64,000 bases of DNA from Chloroflexota bacterium (lineage in GTDB: Bacteria > Chloroflexota > Anaerolineae > Promineifilales > Promineifilaceae): contig JAGOMA010000008.1 of the NCBI GenBank assembly GCA_017993775.1, positions 62,001 to 126,000 of the forward strand, in the 5' to 3' direction. Below the pieces are notes generated by a model. That model was not told the DNA's origin. It saw only the letters and a list, made by a program, of their open reading frames with translations, and did not search any database. This document shows positions 57,766-64,000 of this stretch, in pieces. Position 1 is the first letter of the stretch, and each line of letters starts with the position of its first letter. The translations under genes and the position numbers were made by a program.

Positions 57766-59439
57766 ATGAAACGTTTGCAACGTTATCGCGGGCTGTGGCT
57801 GTTTGTTGGGTTATTGGGACTCACGGCCGTTGCCTGCCAGCTAGGCGGCGTCGGCCAATCTGATACGCCCGACACACCCAACATCCCCAACAACGCGACC
57901 ATCGTCACCGTGGTCGCCAACAACAGCCTCGTCCCCTGGCTGAACCAGGCCGCCGCCGAGTTTAATGCCAGCGAACCGAAAACGGCCGTCGACCAACCCG
58001 TTTACGTCACAATCCAGGGTCAGGAATCTGGCCAATTCATCACCGACCTGGCCAATGGGGCCATCGAACCGCCGGCCATTTGGATACCCGACAGCCCGGT
58101 CTGGACCAACGTCCTGGCCGACAAGGGCAACGACGCCTATCAGAGCAACTGCGTCAGCATCGCCGAAAGCCCATTGGTCATCGCCACCTGGCGTAACGTG
58201 GCCGAATCGCTGGGCTGGCCCGGGTACGCGCTGGGCTGGTTGGACTTTGGCAGCCTGGCCCAGGACCCATCAGCCTGGAATTACTACACCGGCGGCGATT
58301 ATGGCGCTAATTTGCGCCTGAGCCACACGCATCCCGGTCTTTCCGGCGCAGGCGCGAGTACGCTGCTGGCCTTGGTACAGTCGGCGCAGCGACAAGCGCG
58401 AGCCGTTACCGTGGACGAGATCAATTTGCCCATTGTGCAGGCGTCCGTAGGGGCATTTGAGAGCGCAGTGACCTCGTTTGCCAGCGACCCATACACGCTG
58501 GCGCGAACCATGCAAGAACGCGGCCCCAGCTATTTGGGCGCAGCAGTGATGTATGAAAGTGATGCGGTAAGCAGCGGTCAGGGGGAAATCGTGCCGATTT
58601 ACCCGTTGGAAGGCACGTTTGTAGCCACCCATCCGGCCTGCCTCAACCAGCAGTCGGCAGAACAGGAGGCGGCTAAATTGTTTCGGGATTATTTATTGAG
58701 TGATGCGGGTCAGGTGACGGCCGTTTCCCATGCGCTGCGTCCCGTCAAAGCCAACACCCCCATCACCGCGCCGCTCACCGCCGACAACGGCGTAGACATG
58801 GCCCAACCGGCCATCATTTTTGGCGAACCCAATGTGCAGACTGTCTACGCCATTCAAGATGTCTGGCAAAACGCCCGCAAAGACGTCAATCTGGTCATGC
58901 TGCTAGACACCTCCGGCAGTATGCGCGGCAGCAAAATCGACAGCATGCGCGAAGCGGCCGTGCAATTTGTGGCGCAAATGGGTGATGAAGACCGCCTGAC
59001 CATCATCGCCTTCAGCACCGAACCAAATTTGTTGGTGGAAGGTATTCAAGTCGGGCCAAACCGCAACAAATTGACCAACGCCATTCGTGATCTGGATGCC
59101 TACGGCGATACAACCCTGTTCGATGCCATCGGCGACGGGGCGACCAGTATTGCGCGCACCAACAATTCATCCATGACCAACGCCATGGTAGTTTTGTCTG
59201 ATGGGCAAGATACACGCAGCTACCGTTACAGCTTCAACCAGGATTTGATCGACACCGCGACCGGCAACAACACGACCATTTTCACCATCGCCTACGGCGG
59301 CGACGCCGACGAAGGCGTGTTAGGCCAACTGGCCATCAGCGGCAACGGCAACTTTTACCGGGGCGATGAGGCAAGTATCGCCGCCATTTACGATGAGATG
59401 TCGGCTGCTTTTGGCGGCAGCGTGGGAGTGGGGCGGTAG
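57766..59439 (+). CDS. Lipoprotein with solute-binding and VWA domains
   Basis: 557 aa. Lipobox LTAVAC (about 20-25) predicts a lipid-anchored, exported protein. Solute-binding-like domain (about 40-330; VTVVANNSLVPWLNQAAAEF, GEIVPIYPLEGTFVATHP), then a VWA domain (about 370-540) with MIDAS DTSGSMRGSK and VLSDGQDTRSYR. Similar SBP-VWA proteins are found beside SBP-OmpA proteins and sometimes TelA genes; function unknown. GGAG precedes the ATG. Confidence 0.85.
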   Translation: MKRLQRYRGLWLFVGLLGLTAVACQLGGVGQSDTPDTPNIPNNATIVTVVANNSLVPWLNQAAAEFNASEPKTAVDQPVYVTIQGQESGQFITDLANGAIEPPAIWIPDSPVWTNVLADKGNDAYQSNCVSIAESPLVIATWRNVAESLGWPGYALGWLDFGSLAQDPSAWNYYTGGDYGANLRLSHTHPGLSGAGASTLLALVQSAQRQARAVTVDEINLPIVQASVGAFESAVTSFASDPYTLARTMQERGPSYLGAAVMYESDAVSSGQGEIVPIYPLEGTFVATHPACLNQQSAEQEAAKLFRDYLLSDAGQVTAVSHALRPVKANTPITAPLTADNGVDMAQPAIIFGEPNVQTVYAIQDVWQNARKDVNLVMLLDTSGSMRGSKIDSMREAAVQFVAQMGDEDRLTIIAFSTEPNLLVEGIQVGPNRNKLTNAIRDLDAYGDTTLFDAIGDGATSIARTNNSSMTNAMVVLSDGQDTRSYRYSFNQDLIDTATGNNTTIFTIAYGGDADEGVLGQLAISGNGNFYRGDEASIAAIYDEMSAAFGGSVGVGR

Positions 59440-59461
59440 GGAAGATTTGCGATTTACAATT

Positions 59462-59505
59462 AGAGACTGGAGAGTGGTGATTTCAGTTACCACTCTCCAG
59501 TCTCT
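59462..59505. terminator. GGAGA-type hairpin, copy 3 (17-bp perfect stem)
   Basis: Arms 59462-59478 and 59489-59505, loop 10 nt, T-run on the plus side, between convergent genes: a probable bidirectional terminator from the GGAGATT-unit family. Confidence 0.75.
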
Positions 59506-59517
59506 TTACCTTCTGCC

Positions 59518-60090
59518 TTATTCCTGCACTTCCAATTTAACCCACTGCACCACGGCCGTTTCCCCCTCCCCATAATTTTCTCCCACCAACCCCACCTGGC
59601 TGGTCATGTTACCCACTTCGCCGGCCCATAACAGCTCGCGGTTGATGCGCACGGATACACCGCCGTGGCCTTCCACCCCGCCCACATTCAACCAGATCTC
59701 GTTCGGTTCTGCGCCGGTGTGTACATGCGGCCAGGGCTGCCAGGGCACCACGGCCGTTTCCCCCACACGCACCGCTACAAACCCCAACGGCGAAACCAAC
59801 ACCGTCACCGCGTCGCCAATGATCAGGCCATAAGCCACATCCGGTTCGCCGAATTTGTGAACGGCCGTCAGGCGCACGGTGTAATTGGTAGTCGGCAACG
59901 GTTCGTCCAGCCAGGTCAGGAACGGGCGGTCAGGGGAGAGCGTTGTGGGGGATGGCAACGGCCGTTCTCCCACCATCACCCCATTCACCGGCGGATCAAA
60001 CACACCGGCGCTGATCAGGGCAGCCCCAATCGCCAGCGCCGCCAGCAGCAGCAGCGCCAGCCAGGGCAGCGAGCGCCCACGCTCAGACAA
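59518..60090 (-). CDS. Single-TM exported protein, unknown
   Basis: About 190 aa. TM helix WLALLLLAALAIGAALISAG near the N-terminus, then a beta-rich extracytoplasmic region (PLPTTNYTVRLTAVHKFGEP, then VSPLGFVAVRVGETAV and HVHTGAEPNEIWLNVGGVEG). The start is uncertain: all nearby candidates are TTG; 60090 overlaps the oxidoreductase stop by 8 nt with GAGG upstream, and 60117 is the alternative. No family recognised. Confidence 0.65.
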   Translation of the reverse strand: MSERGRSLPWLALLLLAALAIGAALISAGVFDPPVNGVMVGERPLPSPTTLSPDRPFLTWLDEPLPTTNYTVRLTAVHKFGEPDVAYGLIIGDAVTVLVSPLGFVAVRVGETAVVPWQPWPHVHTGAEPNEIWLNVGGVEGHGGVSVRINRELLWAGEVGNMTSQVGLVGENYGEGETAVVQWVKLEVQE

Positions 60091-61291
60091 AACGCGCCTC
60101 AAACAACGCTCGCTCAAACGCCAACGGCCAGCCGCCGGTTTGCATCAAATTAGCCGCCAGCCAGCCCAACGTGTCTGAGCTTTTGGCCGATGTGCCATTG
60201 CCCCCGGCGGCCACATACACCCGATCCGTCAGTTGGTCCACGTAGGGTTTGCCGTGCGCCGTGTAAGCCACCAGGCAGCGGTGCGTCGTGGCAGCCTCAA
60301 TCTGCAAGCCGGGGATCATCTCTTCCAGGGCGGCGCGAATCGGCTCTTCCATGACGGCGCTGTCTCCGGCGATCATCCACTTGCGCATGGCCTCCAGGTC
60401 GGGCAACCATTGATCGGCCCGCGTGTTGCAGCCGATTTTCAGGTAAGCACGGCCGTCTGGATACACAATCGGCGGCAGCAAATAAATACTGTCAATATCT
60501 GGCGAATCAATCTGGTACAGCACGGTGGGCAAGCCGCGCAGGCGGGCCGCCTCCGCTTCCGACAGCCGCGCCAGCAAAATCGTCTCGCTTTTTACGCGCA
60601 AATCCAACTTACGCGGCAGCAGATCGTAGCAGTTGGCAAAGGCTCCGGCGGCAATGAGGGCTTTGCGCGCCCACAAGACGCGCCCGGTTTCGGTCAAGAT
60701 TTCCACAGCGTGGGCATGGGGCATCACGGCCGTTACCGTCTCGGCCACCACCCACGCGCCTTGCTGCGCGGCGATGGTCACCTGGGCTTGCAGCAGCCCG
60801 CGCGGATTAATGTACCCGGCCGGCGGCGGCTCTAACAAGCCATGACAATTCGGTGGAAAGTGCAAACGGCCGTCCGCCTGTTCCAGTTCCAGGGATGTGG
60901 CGTAGAGAGAAAAATCAAGGCTAAAGCGCTGGCCAACAGCCGCCACAGCAGCCAGAAAAGCCACGTCACGGCCGTGCGGCGCGACATACAATCCGCCAAC
61001 AGGCCAATAAAATGACACGCCGCTGGTTTTTTCCAGGTAGGCATACTGGCCGATGGCCCGTTGCGCCAGCGCCGACCAGACGGCATCTTCGCTCAGGCGG
61101 CGGGTGATGCGTCCCTGGTCGTAATGGCTGGCAAAAACGCCGCGATGATTAGCCCAATCGGCCGGTTCGTCAGGGCCAACAAGGGCCACGTTGGGCGTAA
61201 CCTGGCTCAGATACCGCGCCGCCGCCGCGCCCATCAGCCCTTTGCCAATGACCAGATAATCAAAAATATGGGAATTTGACCGGGTGTGCAT
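60083..61291 (-). CDS. FAD-dependent amine/glycine oxidase-like oxidoreductase (DAO family)
   Basis: 402 aa. Dinucleotide motif YLVIGKGLMGAAAARYLS (about 12-29), substrate domain with PPIVYPDGRAYLKIGCNTRA, and the C-terminal FAD motif VYVAAGGNGTSAKSSDTLGW. This is the DAO/sarcosine-oxidase fold; substrate unknown. Upstream of the TM gene it is coupled to. No SD is obvious. Confidence 0.85.
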   Translation of the reverse strand: MHTRSNSHIFDYLVIGKGLMGAAAARYLSQVTPNVALVGPDEPADWANHRGVFASHYDQGRITRRLSEDAVWSALAQRAIGQYAYLEKTSGVSFYWPVGGLYVAPHGRDVAFLAAVAAVGQRFSLDFSLYATSLELEQADGRLHFPPNCHGLLEPPPAGYINPRGLLQAQVTIAAQQGAWVVAETVTAVMPHAHAVEILTETGRVLWARKALIAAGAFANCYDLLPRKLDLRVKSETILLARLSEAEAARLRGLPTVLYQIDSPDIDSIYLLPPIVYPDGRAYLKIGCNTRADQWLPDLEAMRKWMIAGDSAVMEEPIRAALEEMIPGLQIEAATTHRCLVAYTAHGKPYVDQLTDRVYVAAGGNGTSAKSSDTLGWLAANLMQTGGWPLAFERALFEARFV

Positions 61292-61466
61292 GAATGTTGT
61301 CTCCAGTAACGGCCGTTCTCCATTAAAATCTCGCCCTAAACAGCATCCTGACGGCCCATCTCAGCGCCAAGAATAGTCTAGCACTCCTACGGCTGGCGAT
61401 AAACGGCCGTTTCCCTTTTTTACGATTGTTTCACTCTTGCCCCTGTTTTTGTTACACTCGGAAGTT

Positions 61467-62255
61467 ATGAAGAAGCCAATCGAGTATCATGTTCAGGAAA
61501 ATGGCACGGCCGTGCTGCGAATCAATCGACCAGAAGCGCGAAATGCGCTGAATTGGGCGGCCCAAGAAGCGTTTGCCGCCGCGGTGGACCAGGCCGCCCA
61601 CAATGCCCGCCTCCGGGTGTTGATTGTTACCGGCAGCGGCGAGCGGGCGTTTGCCGCCGGAGCCGATCTGAAAGAACTGAGCCGCCATCCGGAAGCGGCC
61701 GCCGGTGAACGGTTAAACCGGATCATGAGCGGCGCGTTGGCGCAGTTAGCCGAACTGCCGCTGCCGGTGATTGCCGCCATCAACGGCGATGCCTTTGGCG
61801 GCGGCTGCGAAATCATCACCGCCTGCGATCTGCGCATCGCTGCCGCCCATGTGCGCTTCAGCTTTGCTCAGGTGAAAAACGCGCTGACCAGCGGTTGGGG
61901 CGGCACAGGCCGGCTGGTGCAGCTTATTGGTCAGAGCCGGGCCATCGAACTGATGTTGACGGCGCGGCTTTTTGACGTGGAGGAAGCGCGCCAAATCGGC
62001 CTGGTACACCGCGTCACGCCGCCCGGCACAGATGTCCTGGCCGCCGCTCTGGCCTGGGCCGACGACCTGATACAGTTCTCGCGCGGGGCGTTGGCCGCGA
62101 ATAAGGCGTTGGCGCATACGGCCGTTCACCAATCCCTCGCCGACACCAACCGCCTGGAAAGCGAGCTGTTTGTGTCTCTTTGGCCCCAACCCGATCACCT
62201 GGAAGCGCTGCAAGCCTTCATGGAAAAACGCAAACCGGAATTTAATCGGGAGTAG
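61467..62255 (+). CDS. Crotonase-fold (enoyl-CoA hydratase/isomerase-like) protein
   Basis: 262 aa from ATG 61467. CoA/oxyanion motifs ERAFAAGADLKEL and GDAFGGGCEIITACDLRI (Glu of the first catalytic position present). The segment where hydratases have the second glutamate reads FAQVKNALTSGWGGTGRL, without it, so this may be a decarboxylase- or isomerase-like member. The S-G-W-G-G run resembles ethylmalonyl/methylmalonyl-CoA decarboxylase relatives. Standalone. Upstream gap (61292-61466) has no gene. Confidence 0.8.
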   Translation: MKKPIEYHVQENGTAVLRINRPEARNALNWAAQEAFAAAVDQAAHNARLRVLIVTGSGERAFAAGADLKELSRHPEAAAGERLNRIMSGALAQLAELPLPVIAAINGDAFGGGCEIITACDLRIAAAHVRFSFAQVKNALTSGWGGTGRLVQLIGQSRAIELMLTARLFDVEEARQIGLVHRVTPPGTDVLAAALAWADDLIQFSRGALAANKALAHTAVHQSLADTNRLESELFVSLWPQPDHLEALQAFMEKRKPEFNRE

Positions 62256-62300
62256 GGGATTAAGGGTTGGGAGAATCTCCAATCTCCAATCCCCAGTCCC
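62256..62300. repeat. GGAGATT-unit hairpin, copy 4 (imperfect)
   Basis: GGGGATTAAGGGTTGGGAG on the left, complementary TCTCCAATCCCC-type units on the right, between the crotonase and methyltransferase genes. Confidence 0.6.
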
Positions 62301-62317
62301 AAAAGTTCTTGAAATCT

Positions 62318-63100
62318 ATGTACAATCAAATTGCCCACTACTACGATTTAACCCACGATAATTTAGCCGACGATGTGGCATTGGTCCTGGCGCTGGCGCG
62401 GGCAGCCGACGGGCCGATCTTGGAATTGGGCTGTGGCAGTGGGCGGCTGTTACGGCCGTTAGCCAGCGCCGGTTTCACCGTAACCGGCATCGATAATTCG
62501 CCGGTTATGTTGGCGCGAGCAGAAGCGCGATTTGCAGAGGAAGAAACGGCCGTGCGCCAGCGCGTCACTCTGGCGGCCGGCGACATGACCAACCTTTCGC
62601 TGCCCGACGACGCAAAATTTTCTCTGGCGATCATCCCTTACAACACCCTGCTCCACCTGGATTCTGACCAAACAGCGCTGGCGCTGCGGGGGATTCGCAG
62701 GGTGTTGGCGGGAAACGGCCGTCTCTTCATCGACCTCATCAACCCCCTGGCCATCGCCAGCACGCCCAACGACCAGACGTTAACGCTGGAAACCATCTTC
62801 ACCGACCCGGCCAATGGGCGCACGGTGCTTCAGATGGCCGCCAACCGCCTGGACGAAGCCGCCCAAACACTGCACGTCACCTGGATTTATGACGCCTCGC
62901 CGCCGGAAGGCGGCCCCATCCACCGCACCATCGCCCAGGCAGATTACCATTACCTCTATCCCCACCAGTTGGAGCTGCTGCTGCAAGAAGCCGGATTCCG
63001 CCTCCACAGCCTGACCGGCAGCTACGATGGCGACCCATTCGACGAAGAGAGCGAACGGTTGCTCATTTTGGCGCAGTTTGCGGCGCAAAAAAAGCCGTAA
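62318..63100 (+). CDS. Class I SAM-dependent methyltransferase
   Basis: 260 aa from ATG 62318. Motif I ILELGCGSGRLLRPLA, motif II VTGIDNSPVML, motif III region VTLAAGDMTNLSLPDDAKFS, then AIIPYNTLLHL. Typical small-molecule or tRNA/protein-independent methylase; substrate unknown. The start is chosen for the YNQIAHYYDLTH N-terminus common in this family. Confidence 0.85.
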   Translation: MYNQIAHYYDLTHDNLADDVALVLALARAADGPILELGCGSGRLLRPLASAGFTVTGIDNSPVMLARAEARFAEEETAVRQRVTLAAGDMTNLSLPDDAKFSLAIIPYNTLLHLDSDQTALALRGIRRVLAGNGRLFIDLINPLAIASTPNDQTLTLETIFTDPANGRTVLQMAANRLDEAAQTLHVTWIYDASPPEGGPIHRTIAQADYHYLYPHQLELLLQEAGFRLHSLTGSYDGDPFDEESERLLILAQFAAQKKP

Positions 63101-63120
63101 GCCATGCCTGGCCTACGGCT
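63093..63120 (+). terminator. Terminator of the methyltransferase gene
   Basis: AGCCGTAAGCC (63093-63103) and GGCCTACGGCT (63110-63120), one mismatch; the stop codon lies in the left arm. Confidence 0.65.
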
Positions 63121-63134
63121 GATAATTTATAAGA

Positions 63135-63194
63135 AGACCCCAAGGGTTTGACACCCAAATAATCCAAATTCTCAGGAGCAAACCCTTGGGGTCT
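63135..63194. repeat. CCCCAAGGG hairpin, copy 5
   Basis: AGACCCCAAGGGTTT (63135-63149) and AAACCCTTGGGGTCT (63180-63194), 30-nt spacer, between convergent genes. Confidence 0.8.
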
Positions 63195-63198
63195 ATCG

Positions 63199-64000
63199 TT
63201 ACGATATCGTCAGGTCAATGCCCGGTTTAGGGTCGGCCGCAGCCAATTTGAAGCGTACAAAGACCAGGGGAGCGTAATACGTGATCCAGATACCCACCAG
63301 AAAATAACGCAAAATGCGCAGGGGAACGGCTAACCACAAGGGATCGCTGGGGAAAATTGCGTCTAACCCAGCCCACAGGGCAATGGCCACAGCCATCCCC
63401 AGCACGTATCGGCCAATCCGCCGCCCGATATCACCCTCACTGCGGAAGCGAATCCGGCTGGACTCCAATAACAAACCAATGCCCGCGCCGAGTAACACGC
63501 CAACGGCCGTAGCCACGCCTTCCAATCCCGCCAATTCCGCCTCTGGAATATACGCTGCCCAGGACACCGTCAGATCCGGCGCTCCAATGATGAGGCGTAC
63601 AACCACATAAATCGCCGCGTAAACCACCGGAACCAATACGGCAACCATCAGCTTAAAGCCTAAAATACGCTGACCGAAATTTTTCGCAAAGTATTGCTGC
63701 CAAAATAAAAAGCCCAGCAGCAGCAAGCCACTGACCAAAAAACCGACGATGACATCGTGGATAAAATGAGAACCCAGATACACACGGCTCACAGCCATCA
63801 GGATAATCATAATGACGGCCAGCAGCCAGGCCCACCAGCGCCGAATCCAACCGGCCATAAATAAATAAGTTAATGTTGCCAACTGCACATGCCCACTGGG
63901 CACGCCGTAACTCGTTTCTTCCCATAACATGACGTTGGGATCAAACCAGAACGGCCGTGGCCCGCGAAAAGCATGTTTCAGCAGCGGGTTCAAAGCGTTG
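63199..64000 (-). CDS. PAP2-family phosphatase-like membrane protein (5' end outside window)
   Basis: At least 267 codons; the reading frame is open to the right edge. Conserved PAP2 blocks: RGPRPFW, SYGVPSGHVQLATL and SRVYLGSHFIHDVIVG, with the catalytic His residues, followed by five or more TM helices. The family dephosphorylates lipid phosphates (phosphatidate, undecaprenyl-PP). The long C-terminal extension with extra TM helices is unusual. The true start lies beyond 64000. Confidence 0.8.
   Translation of the reverse strand, partial: NALNPLLKHAFRGPRPFWFDPNVMLWEETSYGVPSGHVQLATLTYLFMAGWIRRWWAWLLAVIMIILMAVSRVYLGSHFIHDVIVGFLVSGLLLLGFLFWQQYFAKNFGQRILGFKLMVAVLVPVVYAAIYVVVRLIIGAPDLTVSWAAYIPEAELAGLEGVATAVGVLLGAGIGLLLESSRIRFRSEGDIGRRIGRYVLGMAVAIALWAGLDAIFPSDPLWLAVPLRILRYFLVGIWITYYAPLVFVRFKLAAADPKPGIDLTIS

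Noticed and set aside
63199-63993. Complete PAP2 gene starting at 63993
   Set aside because: That codon is TTG and the frame remains open to the window edge with conserved-looking residues upstream, so the gene is truncated by the window.

Overview
The window reads as one chromosome segment of a GC-rich bacterium, most likely a filamentous Chloroflexota (Anaerolineae/Ardenticatenia-like). This is inferred from gene content: a MoxR/DUF58/ABC cluster, solute-binding and VWA lipoproteins, RtcB-archease, a bacterial translin, multi-GAF kinases and WYL regulation. The most striking base-level trait is the palindrome ACGGCCGT, about once per 300 bp in most of the window and absent from a few stretches that look recently acquired.

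Bases 1 to about 24.8 kb are an accessory, phage-like element ending next to a tRNA-Asp gene (24872-24944). It holds a leftward packaging module (small terminase, terminase ATPase, separate terminase nuclease, portal, MuF-type head protein; 1-5.5 kb), a histidine-tailed DMT transporter and a small membrane protein as cargo (5.6-7.3 kb), a ParB-like/N6-adenine methyltransferase fusion with two vestiges of a second copy (6.8-9.5 kb), and a HigBA-type toxin-antitoxin pair (8.7-9.4 kb). A defence-like trio follows: a four-TM protein, a type ISP-like methyltransferase and a PLD-SNF2 helicase (9.5-18.0 kb). Last comes a 13-gene, tightly overlapping leftward early operon of mostly unknown genes (18.3-24.2 kb). 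That operon is driven by a consensus promoter back-to-back with two rightward promoters. All three carry the same 9-bp operator at the same position, and the rightward ones feed a small RHH-like protein. No integrase, capsid or tail genes are visible, so the element continues beyond the left edge.

The terminase large subunit is encoded in two separated genes. Two genes in the element share a hairpin that buries the Shine-Dalgarno sequence, and two others share a different leader hairpin. These regulatory repeats are the strongest unusual signals in the window.

From 25 kb to the right edge the content looks chromosomal: GT9 glycosyltransferase, ComEA-like protein, RtcB with archease, DUF3467 plus translin, flavin reductase-like protein, DUF4230 and DUF503 proteins. 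An envelope cluster follows (large surface protein, ABC-2 transporter, DUF4175-like, MoxR, DUF58; 32.7-41.7 kb), then a YdcF-like protein, a hybrid histidine kinase, a nitrilase, a WYL regulator and three signalling genes (41.7-51.2 kb). Next are a PqqD / HPr-kinase-like / nucleotidyltransferase operon with a Tat-exported protein (51.2-54.2 kb), an arginine-type decarboxylase, paired solute-binding lipoproteins (OmpA and VWA fusions), and FAD oxidoreductase, crotonase-fold, methyltransferase and PAP2 genes. Intergenic spaces here carry two families of dispersed hairpins: arms like AAACCCTTRGGGT, and arms built from 7-bp GGAGATT-type units.
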